64,000 bases of DNA from Symbiodinium sp. CCMP2592 (GCA_905221615.1 CAJNDT010006134.1:318501-382500); one strand, 5' to 3'; shown: positions 32,012-42,234, counted from the first letter of the stretch. Program-made: numbers and translations. The notes: generated from the sequence alone by a model not told the origin.

Positions 32012-32111
32012 GTCCTGCACCAGCTTGGCGATCCCCTCAGCATCCTTTTGAAGCTGCGCGAGCTGCTGTCCCTGAGCGTTGTACTTGGCCTGCAGCTTCC
32101 TCATCTCCCTA

Positions 32112-32213
32112 AGGGTCCCTGTGCCCAAATAGTATATACTTTGGGCCCAATGTACCTATGTAGTGAGGACTTTAAGGCCAAAGTATATACTATTTGGGCA
32201 CATGGACCCTTAG
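32112..32213. mobile_element. Mini-element family N (single copy, TA-flanked)
   Basis: Long arms AGGGTCCCTGTGCCCAAATA and CTATTTGGGCACATGGACCC; flanks TA on both sides. It splits the coiled-coil exon. Confidence 0.8.
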
Positions 32214-32235
32214 GGTCTTTATGCGGAGCATCGCT

Positions 32236-32700
32236 CTGCACGGCTCACGCTCATCCTGACCCCGGCGTCGCTGGCTTCTGGGCCGGGGTCTTCTTCTGCT
32301 TGGGAGCCGCTCTTGAGGGAGGCAAAATGCCCAACAGTAAGGGGTTCTGTACGGGCTTTCATAGTGCTTTGGCACTTGATAGCGGTGTTAAGGGCACCTT
32401 GGCCCAGAGTGCCCGACGACTAGCTACCTGGTTGCAGCATATCAGTAGTCGTAAGCTAATTACTACTTCGGGGAGTTTAGGCTCATTAGCCACTTGCACC
32501 CCTGGTCCATCGGGAGCCTGCAAGAAGACCTTTCATACGGCCTTAACGGTATGTGGTAGCATAATGATAACAAGGCTACAGAGGATACTACCGCAAACTA
32601 TCTTCCAACAAAATCATAGAACCCTTCTTAGTGGCCTTCTAACACCAGCTACCCTTGGATGTACCCTTCCTTCTAGAAAGCTTCCAAGCGGACGTTATTA
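32236..32700. other. Possible upstream part of the coiled-coil gene
   Basis: On the minus strand near 32255-32340 one frame reads SRAAPKQKKTPAQKPATPGS (Lys/Pro-rich), which could be an upstream exon. Further left no frame stands out. Confidence 0.3.
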
Positions 32701-32704
32701 ACAA

Positions 32705-32850
32705 GTGCTCATACCTCTAAACCCTAAACCCTACACTCTACACTTTATACACATCCCTAAACCCTCAACCCTTACACCGCTAAACCTTAAACTCTCTAAC
32801 CCGCAAACCCTCAACCTTAAACCCTAAACTCTAACCCCTCCTAAACCCTA
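32705..32850. repeat. Decayed CCCTAAA array
   Basis: CCCTAAACCCTACACTCTAC-type text with many substitutions. Confidence 0.85.
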
Positions 32851-32853
32851 TAC

Positions 32854-32956
32854 GGTGGTTTCCGAAAAAAAGGGAACCCTAATATAGTACCCTAAGCGGT
32901 AGGATCCTTATTGTAAGGACCCCCCAACAGAGGTATCCCTAAGTTTCGGCAACTCC
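32854..32956. mobile_element. Mini-element family A (copy 3)
   Basis: Degenerate ends (GGTGGTTTCCG / CGGCAACTCC). It directly abuts a family M element on its right. Confidence 0.7.
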
Positions 32957-33079
32957 TACTTGGAGGATCAGGGGACTCAGTAAGTAAGGTTCTAAGTCCC
33001 CTAATTGAGGTTATAAGTAATTATAAGTATAGTTACCTTATGTATAACCCTAGTTACTAAGTCCCATGATCCTTTAAGT
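32957..33079. mobile_element. Mini-element family M (copy 3)
   Basis: TACTTGGAGGATCAGGGGAC left end and TCCCATGATCCTTTAAGTA right end. It abuts family A at its left. Confidence 0.8.
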
Positions 33080-33261
33080 AGGGTTGAGGGTTTAAAGCCC
33101 TACTAGAGCCCTTTAAGGGTACCCTTATAGTGCCCTTGTAAGAACCCTTTAAAGGAACCCTAAGGTACCTAGCGAAGCCTCGACGCCTGCCAAGCTGCCA
33201 CCCGGCTGTGCGAACACCTGGAAGTTGCCTTCCACCAGGAAGACGACCTGTGATGCTTCTT

Positions 33262-33412
33262 CGGTTGATGATATAAATCCTGCATTACGTTAAGGACCCT
33301 AAACTATGGGAGTGACGGTATATTTCTTATTATGATCCCTTTTTGGGTACCCTAAATATTAGGTGCCGTACCATAATAAGGACCAAAAGGGGCCATAATG
33401 TTGACACTGCTT
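33262..33412. mobile_element. Chimera of family B and family C fragments
   Basis: The left B end (GGTTGATGATATAAATCC and GCATTAC) is followed by the B interior in inverted orientation (TTAAGGACCCTAAACTATGG). Then comes the family C interior (CCCTTTTTGGGTACCC to CATAATGTTGACA). The right B end and left C end are missing, so this is a recombined scar. Confidence 0.65.
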
Positions 33413-33424
33413 CTTAGACCCTTC

Positions 33425-33560
33425 TCTCGAATTGGGGTTTAAGGTTGAGGGGTGTAGGGTTTAGGGTTTGGGGGTGCAGGGGTTTAAGGTTTAGGATTTA
33501 GGGTTTATAAGCTTTAGGGTTTGGGGTCCCCCTCAACCCTAAACCCTAAACCGTAAATTA
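33425..33560. repeat. TTTAGGG then CCCTAAA words
   Basis: Orientation flips at about 33530. Confidence 0.85.
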
Positions 33561-33949
33561 GGGCCCCTTCCAGGATTCCTTAGTGTATGGTAGTCAGGAT
33601 GCAAAAAGGGACGCTACCTGATCTGGACAAGTACACATGGGTACCCGTAGTTCAGGATTTCTGCCTTATGATTTCGGCTTTCTACTTCAGGGTTCAATTT
33701 CATGTCAATTCTTGAACTGCGCCCAATCATCTAGAGCCAGCATGTACCTCCCCGCCCTGCCCCTATAGGTCTTCGAAGTGTACGGCTGAGAGGAAGTAGA
33801 GAAATAAGGTTAGAGAAAGACCTCCGAACAGCCTGAATCCTGCAAATCTTTCCTAAACCGTGTCCCAGGCGTTAAGACTTAAGCAAGCTCCGACCTCAAC
33901 CCTCAAACCCCAAAAAAATCAAAAAGCCTGCAGCCCTGAAGCCTACAAT

Positions 33950-34062
33950 TTAGGTACGGACCCCATACAGTAAGAGTCTATAGTAGGGCTGCTATTAAGG
34001 TCCTACTATATCTATATTATGAATATTATTCAACTATTACTGAGTGGAGGGGGCGTACCTAA
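33950..34062. mobile_element. Mini-element family I relative (8-bp duplication)
   Basis: Ends TTAGGTACG / CGTACCTAA, flanked by a perfect 8-bp duplication CCTACAAT (33942-33949 and 34063-34070). The interior differs from the other two copies, but the termini and length (113 bp) agree. Confidence 0.87.
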
Positions 34063-34069
34063 CCTACAA

Positions 34070-34620
34070 TCCTAAAGCCCCAGTGAGAACCGCGAAACCA
34101 GCACTCCCGCCGCGGCCTCATTGACAGGCTCCCCGAGTTGACAGACCTCAGAGGGGCTCTGAAGCTGGTTTTGTAAACCCTAAGGCTCAAGGGTTCAAGT
34201 ACCGAATTATCATATACTCTTCCAAATAGTATCCTACATAACTACTATCCTAAACCTAAGTACCTAACTATTGGGTGCTTTGGACCCTTAGGGTAATTCT
34301 GCAAGGGCTTTTATCAGGGTGCTGTCAAGGTCTCTGAAGGGTGCAGCAAGGGCTTTGTAAGGGTGCTGTTGTAAAGGGTTGTAATATGAGGGATTAGCGA
34401 TCCTTATAATCCCAATTTTATTCAGCTATAAGACAGGGCTCTGTAAGGGCTGTTCTTTGCAGGGGGTCTGATGAGGCTTTAGGATTCATTCGTTTGCAGC
34501 TATACAGTATACGAATATACTGTACGGTACTATAAGATATGTAAATATGCTGCTTCAAACCAGAACCCAGAAACCCGGAACGGCTGGCCGTGGAGCTGCA
34601 GGTATCTCTACAACTTGTGA
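34070..34620. other. Unique and AT-rich sequence, no gene
   Basis: AGGGCTTTNNAAGGGTGCTGT-type words recur at 34310-34380. A small inverted repeat ATACAGTATACGAATATACTGTA lies near 34503-34526 (quoted as ACAGTATACGAATATACTGT). No frame. Confidence 0.5.
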
Positions 34621-34624
34621 TCCT

Positions 34625-34780
34625 TAACGGTTTAGGGTTTAAGGTTTAGGGTTTAGGGCTCAAGGTTTAGGGTTTAGGGCTCAAGGTTTAGGGTTCAGGG
34701 TTTAGGGTTTACGGTTTAAGGTTCAGGGGTTAGGGTTTAAGGTTTAGGGTTCAGAGTGCAGGGGTGTGGAGTTTAGGGTT
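34625..34780. repeat. TTTAGGG/TTCAGGG array
   Basis: About 20 variable units, including TTAAGG and TCAAGG forms. Confidence 0.9.
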
Positions 34781-36170
34781 TAAGACCTTTTCCTTTCAGG
34801 TCTTAGTGAGTGGACTAAAGCAGAACACACACATATTAAAGGACCACCCTATCGAAACCTTGCAGCCCTCAGAACATAAAAGAAACCTTATAGAACACAC
34901 CAAAGAAAGGCTTCTTGTGCAGGTGGGTTGCTCGCTGGGCTTTCTCCACCTGCCAGAGAATCCGAAACAGGTTTAGGGTCCAGGTCCAGGTGTATGGGGA
35001 TGAGGATGTGTGTAGGTTTTGGGGATGTAGGGGATTTGGTTGTTGGTTATGTGGGTAAGGTTGCAGGGTTGAGGGTTTAGGGGTTTCTGGACTATTGTCG
35101 AAACATTTAGCCTTAAGAGTTTACCGTTTGTCAAGCCGTTACAGCAGAAAGATACCCTTCTGAAATCCTACATAAGCTGTGACAGAACCGCTCTCACACC
35201 AAACAGCCCTCCGAAATCCGATACCACTCCTCAAAAGAGGGAACGCCAACACCCCACGCCCGATCCCATATCCTATGTCCCACTTGTAGCCCGAAATTCT
35301 AAACCGAAGAGCCCTCTGAGCAACAACAGCCATAAAGCTTTGACTTTCCTTGCGGCTGGTGTACAACATGTGGTTTGTTCCCCAAGCCCTGAACCCTAAA
35401 GCCCTAAACGTTAAACTGTTAAGCATGATGCAGGATCTTGTCCGAGCACAAAAAGCGGCTTGTGATGTAGGCTTTAGGGCTCTGGGTGTATATGCTTTCG
35501 CCGCCGCGGAGGGGTTGCAAGTCAACAGCTTAGGGGCGAGCATGAAGGCTGCCAAAGTATAACAGGCTCTTTTGTGGTATATTTGTCGGTTTACACAGAT
35601 CCGAATACATGGGCCTTGATTTAATTAGTCGAACAGAGTTCTCTCCTGCGGTATATTGTCTGTTCCACTCGTCAAACCGCCACATTGTTAAAACCACAAC
35701 CAACAAATGGGATCCCTTTCCCTCCACCCCTCTACACCCTAAACCTTAAACCCTAAACCCCACACCCCGCGCCCAACTGCCCCCCTGCTGCCAGCCTGAA
35801 GTGTCCTGCAGTGCGCCACAAGGCGCACCCGGACCGGCCTTAAACCCATCCGAAGACCGGAAGTTTAGAGTTGAAGCAGCGAGTCTTGCCACAAGGATTT
35901 GGGGTTTATGGTTTGAGTTTCGGGTTTAGGGTTTAGGGTTTCGGATGGCTTTGGGTTTCGGTTTTCGGGTTCATGGTTAGGATCACGTTGACCATTGAAG
36001 AGCAATTGTCGCAGCTACCTCGAAGCTCTTGCGAAGTGGGTGAAGCGTTCCGCGGATGCTCCTCCTTTTTGGGGTAAGATCCTCCGACTGTATGCCAAAT
36101 GGCAAAGGCATCGCTGACGTTCGGAGGCTCGTGCGGCTTACAGGGAATGCGGCCAACAACAGTTTAGGGC
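34781..36170. other. No gene assigned
   Basis: Frames on both strands at 35139-35562 partly translate telomere words. A block at 36000-36165 lacks such words but shows no recognised frame. Confidence 0.4.
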
Positions 36171-36174
36171 TTTC

Positions 36175-36300
36175 CTTTTAAACCCTCAACCCCTAAACCC
36201 TAAACCCCTCAACCCTAAACCCCTAAACCCTAAACCCCTCAACCCTAAACCCCTAAACCCTAAACCCTTAACCCTAAACCCCTAAACCCCTAGTCTCTAG
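36175..36300. repeat. Higher-order CCCTAAA array
   Basis: A ~27-bp period built from CCCTAAACCCTAAACCCCTC repeated about four times. Confidence 0.9.
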
Positions 36301-36389
36301 GGCAGAGGCCGTAGTGCAACTACTCAGTCCCTGCATTAAAGGAAGGAGCCCCCGAACCGCGCAAGAACCTCCTTTAGCGTTTAAGCTTT

Positions 36390-36840
36390 GGGGTTTAGGG
36401 TTTAGGGTTTAGGGCCCAAGGTCCACAGGGTCCAGGGTTTAGGGTCCATTGGTAATACGTCGGGCTGCTATATCAAAGCCAGTCAGCAAGAACGGATGTG
36501 TTGGGATTTATGTGTCGAACTTTCTTCTTCCCTTGAGGTGCGACAACAAACAAAAACACCACTCTTGGCGCGTTCATTCACACAGGTATATTCCTGATGA
36601 CTCGGAACCCTAAAGCATCCGAATCCTGATTCAACCCGATTTGCTAAAGAAAATTAGCGTCCGGGTTTGTATTACCAGTATCTTCGAAATCGCTCACAAA
36701 ACCATGCGCTCAACAATACTCCTCAAGAGCCCGATACGCACTCACCAATACCATGACACAAACCCTCTTTCACATCTTGCTCCAAAGCCCTGAGCCCTAA
36801 ACCCCGGAAGCGATAAAAACCTCACAGCCCTACTTCATAC
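36390..36840. other. No gene; short TTTAGGG block at 36395-36420
   Basis: Mixed sequence with stops in all frames. Confidence 0.55.
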
Positions 36841-36982
36841 AAACCTTCAAAATGGCTACGTGACTCTGGAATAAACCCTAAACCCGAAACCCTAACCCCA
36901 AACCCTGAACCCCTAAACCCCTAAGCCCTAAACCGTAAACCCTCAACCCTGCTGTACCTTCAGAAATGGCCACGTGACATGT

Positions 36983-37084
36983 GGGAGTTTCCTAAAATTA
37001 GGAATACCGTATTTTGGGGTCCTTATAATAAGGATCCTACTATCTGCGGTACTGTATTAGGGTCCCCTATATTCGGAAACTCCC
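36983..37084. mobile_element. Mini-element family A (copy 4)
   Basis: Perfect ends with a perfect 4-bp duplication ATGT on both sides. It is inserted in a tandem-repeat unit (36841-37345). Confidence 0.85.
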
Positions 37085-37204
37085 ATGTGGCTCTGGACCT
37101 CAACCCTGAGCCCGAAACCCTAAACCCTACCTTCAACATGGCCTTGTGACCCTGGAACCCTACACCCTAAACCCCATGGTGGCTCTGGAACCGAAAACCC
37201 AACC

Positions 37205-37290
37205 TTAACCCGGAAGAACCTACCTCTTTAAGGACCTATATAAGGAAATCATAATAGGGAACCCTAAAAAGGTAGGTTCTTCAGGGTTAA
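37205..37290. mobile_element. Single-copy palindromic mini-element (TA-flanked)
   Basis: Ends ACCCGGAAGAACCTACC / GGTAGGTTCTTCAGGGT around an ATATAAGGAAATCATAATAG centre, with TA outside both ends. Confidence 0.75.
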
Positions 37291-37399
37291 GGAAAGCCCT
37301 AAACCCCGACACCCGAACTGCAAAATGGCCATGTGACTCTGGTAGCTCGCGCAACACCGGCGCCGCCGCGGCGAAGGAGCACCAGGCCCGGTGGGAGTC

Positions 37400-37570
37400 T
37401 GCAGGTTCAGGGTTCATAGGGTTTAGGGTTGAAGGGTTTAGGGTTTAGGGTCTGCAGATCAAGGTTTAGTTTAGGGTTGAAGGGTTGAAGGGTTTAGGGT
37501 CTGGGGATCAAGGTTTAGAGTTTAGAGTTCAGGGTTTCGGGGTTCAGGGTTTTGGGTTTACGGTGTCCTG
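37400..37570. repeat. TTTAGGG/TTGAAGGG array
   Basis: GGGTTTAGGGTTGAAGGG-type units. Confidence 0.87.
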
Positions 37571-37689
37571 CTCAGGTTTTGGGAGTCAGAGCTGAGCTGA
37601 AGGTCTTGACCTTAGGGCTTTGAGTTGAGGGTCGAGCGTTTCACTGGCCAGGTTGCGGGAACCCGTACACTTTAGGTTTTAGGGTTTAG

Positions 37690-39110
37690 GGTTGTGGGAA
37701 CCAGGGCCTTATTTGGGCTTGGGGATTGATTATAGCCTACATGTACCGAGAACCCAGCATTGCAAGCAGCGCCACACAGCTCCGCAACTCTACAGACTCT
37801 ACAGTGGCTCTTCAGCGACTCTACAGCAAGAGGTGGCCAGCTGCGTAACCTCAAGGAGAAGTACCTGCATCCTTGTTCTATCTTCAGCTGCTTCCATGGT
37901 CCTGAAAATTTCTGAAAAACCTGAAAGCCCGAATCCTACACCCCGGGCCGCTCGAACCCCAAAGCAACCTTCGTCAGGATGAACCGCTGAAGCGTATCCC
38001 CACAGCAAGCATGAGACAACTGTTTTGGCCTGTGTCGCAGTTCATCAGAACGTCGTGAAAGTCCTGACGCCTGTCAAAGCGACCCACGGATTCGACGCAC
38101 TACGTGCCAACCTGCTTGGAGCCCCCTCAAGCTTGTCACATGTAGAGGGTGAAGGAGGGGTCCGCCGCTTTATCATGTGGGAAGGAGGGGGGGCTCCTGA
38201 ATGCTAGCACAGATATGGGTTGACCCGGGGTTCAGAGTTTAGGATTTAGGGTTTAGGGTTGGAGACTTTTGGGTTTTAGGGTTTAGGCTTTAGGCTTTAG
38301 GGTTTTAGGGCTTAGAGTTTAAGGAAGAAGACGGACATGGAACCAACAAAACGACCACAACCCCAAACAAGCCTGCTCAGCCCCCCCGAAAAGCCAAGTA
38401 GAATCAAGTTGCGGAATTGGCTCACAAACTGATTCCAAAGTATCGGAACACACCGAGAGCATCTCAGTTCAGGGTAACGTGAAGTTCCACGAGTAGTCTA
38501 CATAGTTGAAGGTTCCAAGTACCTTAATTAGGGTTATAAGTAGACATGACTATGACTTTTGGCGCTAGCAGCTATCTTACTTACAACACCACACGTACTT
38601 AAACATATCCTAATTCCAGAAACCCACAACAAATTCGTACAAAAGCCAACCCTCCTGAACCCAAGACATCCTTATAACCTTTCGGCATCCCTCAGAAGGC
38701 CTCAGCACGGCTACCCAGCATTTCTCCTCACAACGCACCGTGGCCTGTCCTGGGAGTTAGCACAAGGCCGAGAGATGTTTTTACTGCTTCTTTGATGTTG
38801 AGAGATTGGGTTTGTGGTTTAGACATTAACCGTAGACCCTATACTTTTTTGGGTTCCCCAAACCCAAACTCTGAATCCTACCCAAATCCTGTCAAGCTTT
38901 TATAAACTTTGAGTTGAGCCTTACGGCTTACGGCTCGATCCTCAGTAGAATGCGACATACTTAGCGAATGCTACTTGGCTGAACACTCCCCAGGGACTTC
39001 ATACCGTACTCTAAGTTTGCATTCCCTGGGGTCGGAGTCTGACCCTACACGCTTGGAGTTTCCTTGGTAAGCACGAGGTTTGAGGCTTAGGGGTTAATGG
39101 CTAGGTCTGA
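37690..39110. other. No gene assigned
   Basis: A TTTAGG-type block lies at 38225-38330. Frames at 37692-37982 and 38559-38795 lack motifs. Confidence 0.4.
38502..38540. mobile_element. Family M internal fragment
   Basis: Only the core AAGTACCTTAATTAGGGTTA is present. Confidence 0.5.
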
Positions 39111-39123
39111 GGTTTTAGCTTAC

Positions 39124-39460
39124 CTGTCCAGGAACGTTGGAGAAAAGGGCTGTGCAACTTTGTCACTTTGAACTCGCAGAGGACGATGTCATCGTCTGCG
39201 AAGTGTAGTGTCCCGTCTGCGCGGCCTCCTTCGATGAGCTCCATCCACCCAGTCGGACGCGAAACTGTCTTCCCGAATAGAGCAATGTGCCTTCGTGCAA
39301 TGCTTACCTTTGGTTAGCAGGGAATGGAGGAATTGGGTGCAATTATAACTACTATTACTACCAGGTTACTACCATTCTTCCACTCCCGACTAACCAAAGG
39401 TAAGAATGGCCACCAGCTGAGACTCGTTGTGAAGGCACAAGCCCCAGAGCCCAAACCCTG
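39124..39460 (-). pseudogene. Unrecognised exon with splice donor, split by a 4-bp-duplication element
   Basis: Removing element 39303-39404 and one AATG gives the frame LCLHNESQLVAIARRHIALF, followed by GKTVSRPTGWMELIEGGR and ADGTLHFADDDIVLCEFK. It ends at TGGACAG followed by GTAAGC, a good 5' splice site on the minus strand at 39124. LHFADDDIV resembles an RT Y/F-A-D-D box with one extra Asp, but the rest does not look like RT, so I leave it unnamed. The upstream side runs into a CCCTAAA-type tandem repeat at 39445-39545. Confidence 0.4.
39303..39404. mobile_element. Mini-element related to family L, 4-bp duplication
   Basis: CTTACCTTTGGTTAG / CTAACCAAAGGTAAG ends with perfect duplication AATG (39299-39302, 39405-39408). 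It splits the exon at 39124-39460. Confidence 0.84.
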
Positions 39461-39545
39461 GGCCCTAAACCCTAAAGCCCAAACCCTGGGCCCTAAACCC
39501 TAAAGCCCAAACCCTAGGCCCTAAACCCTAAATCCCAAACCGTAA
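39445..39545. repeat. 28-29 bp tandem, telomere-derived
   Basis: The unit CCCAAACCCTGGGCCCTAAA is repeated three to four times. Confidence 0.9.
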
Positions 39546-39590
39546 GAGGTGCATCCAATCATCCTGCAGTCTGTCACTGTCCGTCCACAT

Positions 39591-39692
39591 GGGAGTTTCC
39601 GAAACTAGGGGACCCTAGTATAGTACACTAAAGAGTAGGATCCTTATTATAAGGACCCCAAAACAAGGTACCCCCTATTTTCGGAAACTCCC
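39591..39692. mobile_element. Mini-element family A (copy 5)
   Basis: Perfect 10-bp ends with target duplication ACAT on both sides. Confidence 0.87.
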
Positions 39693-39787
39693 ACATGGCC
39701 CAGGCATCGTATCATCTTCGTCTCTCTTGGTGGTTTCGGGCTTTGGTCTTGAGGCTTTGGGCGCAAGGTCTTGAATCAAAAATAGGC

Positions 39788-39987
39788 GCGGTTGTCAATA
39801 TTAGGGTCCATTTTTGGGTCCCTAGTATATTACGGCACCTAATATTTAGGGTACCCATCAAGGGATCGTACTGTTGATGGACAAAATCCTGCATTACCCA
39901 TTATAAGGAATATACCATAATTCCCATAATTTAGGGTTGTTAAGGTCATGCAGGATTTGTCCATCAACAGTATTTTGACAACTTCCC
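39788..39987. mobile_element. Mini-element family C (copy 5) carrying a nested family B element
   Basis: C ends GGTTGTCAATATTA / GACAACTTCCC surround a complete B element (39871-39970). The C copy is therefore older than the B copy. Confidence 0.82.
39871..39970. mobile_element. Mini-element family B (copy 4, nested)
   Basis: Ends CTGTTGATGG / CCATCAACAG, flanked by TA at 39869-39870 and 39971-39972, inside family C. Confidence 0.86.
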
Positions 39988-40147
39988 ATATATGTTCAAG
40001 CCCGGGCTTCGGGTTCGGGGACTTGAGGTTCAGGTTCGGTGGCCGAGAGGTGCGTCTACTTCGCGTTTCGAGCCTCCGGGACGTTCCTTTAAACGCCGAA
40101 CGTACAGACTCCCTGGAAGGGTGGGTAAGGGGCGTAGCGCTGTATAT

Positions 40148-40248
40148 GGGAGTTTCCGAAAATTAGGGGTAGCTTATCTTGCGGTCCTTACATTACGGAT
40201 CCTACTATTTAGGGTACTATCTGAGGCCCCCTGTTTTTGGAAACTCCC
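40148..40248. mobile_element. Mini-element family A (copy 6)
   Basis: Inverted ends GGGAGTTTCC / GGAAACTCCC with target duplication ATAT on both sides. Confidence 0.87.
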
Positions 40249-40259
40249 ATATTGATTTA

Positions 40260-40660
40260 GGGTGAAGAGTTTGAGGCTTTCCGGTATAGGGAACCACCAC
40301 CAGCCTCATCAGACACCAGAAGATCGCATAACGCAGTGGTGGGGCATGTGATTACTATATACTGTAGTCACTCTAATATTCATGACACGCCCACAGAAAA
40401 CATTACCTTCGACCGACGTTGCAGCGCGTGCTGTGCTCCTATAGACTTCTGTAGCTCCGCTGCCCACATTTTACTTTAAAGTAATAGCTGTTGTTGGAGA
40501 TTCCCTAAACCTTTTTCCCTACCAACCCCAGCACCTAACCCTTAAATCCTTACAACAAAACATAACCACGAAAACCAAAGCGTGCCGTGAAGAGTCGCCA
40601 CTCAACAGCGCCCGGCACAAGCCAGTAGAGTAGAACCCCAATAAGGTCCTGAAAAACCCT
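40260..40660. other. No gene seen
   Basis: Unique sequence without motif; TTTACTTTAAAGTAA palindrome near 40470. Confidence 0.5.
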
Positions 40661-40664
40661 GCTG

Positions 40665-41110
40665 ACATAGGGTTTAGGGTTTAGGGCTTATAGGGTTTAG
40701 GGTTTAAGGTTTGGGGTTTAGGGCTTATACGGTTTAGGGTTTAGGACTCCAAAACCCCAAAGCCTCAACCCCTCGACCCTACAACCCGAAGTTAACGCCG
40801 GCGAAGGTGCTGGGCAACCCGGTGTCCAGCGCCGCCTGAACATAGGCCCCTACTCAAAACAAAAGCAAAGTTGGCGAGTTGGTAACCCTACACCCTAAAC
40901 TCCTAATTCACCCTAAACCCTAAATTCTTAACTCACCCTATAAACCCCAAATTCTTAACTCACCCTAAACCCTAAGTTCTTAAATAACCCTAAACCCTAC
41001 ACCCTCAACCCTAAACTCTTGACCCCCAAAGGTCGGCGAAGTTGTTGGGCCTTCGGGTCTAGGGTTCAGGGTTTGGGGTTTAAGGTTTGGGGTTTAGGGT
41101 TTAGGGTCAA
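40665..41110. repeat. TTTAGGG block then ~30-bp CCCTAAA-derived tandem
   Basis: 40665-40750 is TTTAGGG-type. 40885-41035 repeats AACTCACCCTAAACCCTAAA with TTCTT spacers about four times. Confidence 0.85.
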
Positions 41111-41159
41111 GTGCGCGTATCAACAGAGGAGCTGCAGTTCTGGCGAGTTTTGGGCACCT

Positions 41160-41415
41160 TGACCCCAAATCGAAAACCCCAACTTCATACGGTGCCCTTA
41201 TTAAGAGAAGGATCCTACGATTTGGGGTAATTAGGGGACCCCAAATCGAAAACCCCCAACTTCATACGGGGCCCTTTTCAAAAGAAGGATCCTACTATTT
41301 AGGGTAATTAGGGTACCCCAAATCGAAAACCCCCAACTAAATAATAAGGGGCCCTTTTTAAAAGAAGAGTCCTACTATTTAGGGTAAAAAGGGGACCCCA
41401 AATCGAAAACCCGAA
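41160..41415. repeat. Three-copy tandem repeat (~85 bp)
   Basis: The unit begins CCCCAAATCGAAAACCCC and contains GAAGGATCCTACTATTTAGG; three copies plus a fourth start. Confidence 0.9.
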
Positions 41416-41527
41416 AAGAACGAGGTAAAACCAAAACCTAAACCCCAACTCCAGGCACCCCAGTCTGGAAGTCCTACACCCTGCACGCCTGACGCCCTAA
41501 ACATTGGGCTCTAAACCCTGAACTCTA

Positions 41528-41630
41528 CAGTAGAAGCCAGAAAGTTAGAATATCATTATCGTAACCCCTTTAAGGTAAACTATAGGGGATCCTACCAGTA
41601 ATCCATATTCCAACTTTCTGGAGTTCCCTT
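41528..41630. mobile_element. Mini-element family G (copy 1)
   Basis: Starts CAGTAGAAGCCAGAAAG and ends CTTTCTGGAGTTCCCTT, flanked by TA. CAGT-like termini with TA are typical of Tc1/mariner-class elements. Confidence 0.84.
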
Positions 41631-41637
41631 TAAGCCG

Positions 41638-41710
41638 AAGTAGACCCTAAACCCTAAACCCTATAGATCCCTTTAAGGAACCCCTATAGATCCCTCTATA
41701 CCCGAAACCC
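41638..41710. repeat. Telomere-like insert between 39-bp direct repeats
   Basis: 73 bp of CCCTAAA-type and CTATAGATCCC-type sequence separates two identical 39-bp copies (41599-41637 and 41711-41749) of the right end of family G and its flank. Confidence 0.87.
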
Positions 41711-41754
41711 TAATCCATATTCCAACTTTCTGGAGTTCCCTTTAAGCCGTCTCC

Positions 41755-42110
41755 CAAAGCCCCCAAACCCCAAAACCCCAAATCCTAAACCCCTAAATCC
41801 ATAAGCCCCACCTCTGAACCCTAACCCCTATACCTGAAATCCCTGAACGACTCAAGGATCCTCCTGCCTCAGAACAGGGGGGTTTCGGGTGTAGGGGTTT
41901 CAGGACTTTAGCGGTTTAAAGTTTCGGGGTTTAGGAATTTTTAGCGGTTCAGGATATATAGGGTTTAGAGGGTTATTAAGTTTCGGGGTTTAGGAAATGA
42001 GCGGTTTAGGATTTAGGGTTCAGGGTTGTTAGGGTTTAGGGCATAGGAGTTTATAGGGTTTAAGGCACCGAAACCCAAAACCCTGTGCCCCCTTCGCCCC
42101 AAAAGTCGAA
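41755..42110. repeat. CCCTAAA then TTTAGGG words, decayed
   Basis: Orientation switches near 41880; TTTCGGGGTTTAGGAA recurs at 41922 and 41971. Confidence 0.8.
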
Positions 42111-42143
42111 CTTGCAGAAGGTCTAGAGCAAGCTTAGGGGTTA

Positions 42144-42234
42144 CCCTAAGGCCCTAAAGTAGTTCCTTTTGGGGGTTCATATTTAGAATCTTATGAGGTA
42201 ATCCCAAAAAGGAACTACTTTGGGGCCTATGGCT
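42144..42234. mobile_element. Mini-element family H (copy 3)
   Basis: CCCTAAGGCCCTAAAGTAG to TTTGGGGCCTATGGC, flanked by TA; the core is inverted relative to copy 2. Confidence 0.83.

Larger units (their letters stand above)
31822..32235 (-). pseudogene. Coiled-coil C-terminal exon split by two mini-elements
   Basis: Removing element 32112-32213 (with one TA) and element 31862-32011 (with one GTCC) leaves a continuous 51-codon minus-strand frame. It runs from SDAPHKDPREMRKLQAK through the heptad-rich LAQLQKDAEGIAKLVQD to LASNQIGG and a stop at 31822. The composition (Q, K, L, A in heptads) is typical of a coiled coil and unlike the surrounding telomere-like DNA. A CAG acceptor-like site sits just upstream of the first codon. 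The two insertions come from different families with different target duplications. The parent gene is not recognised. It could be a gene remnant, or an exon if the elements are removed from RNA, but neither element gives flush GT-AG borders. Confidence 0.6.
36841..37345. repeat. Dispersed tandem of an ATGGCC-TGTGAC-CTGG word
   Basis: About five units each carry a variant of AAAATGGCCATGTGACTCTGG (near 36850, 36965, 37135, 37170 and 37322) separated by telomere-like words. A family A element and a TA-flanked palindrome are inserted within the tract. Confidence 0.75.

Noticed and set aside
32048-32701. 217-codon plus-strand open frame
   Set aside because: It crosses a family N palindrome and lies opposite a better coiled-coil frame on the minus strand. 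No motif.
39170-39215. Reverse transcriptase F-A-D-D box
   Set aside because: LHFADDDIV has an extra Asp and the surrounding text lacks RT motifs A and B, so it was left unnamed.
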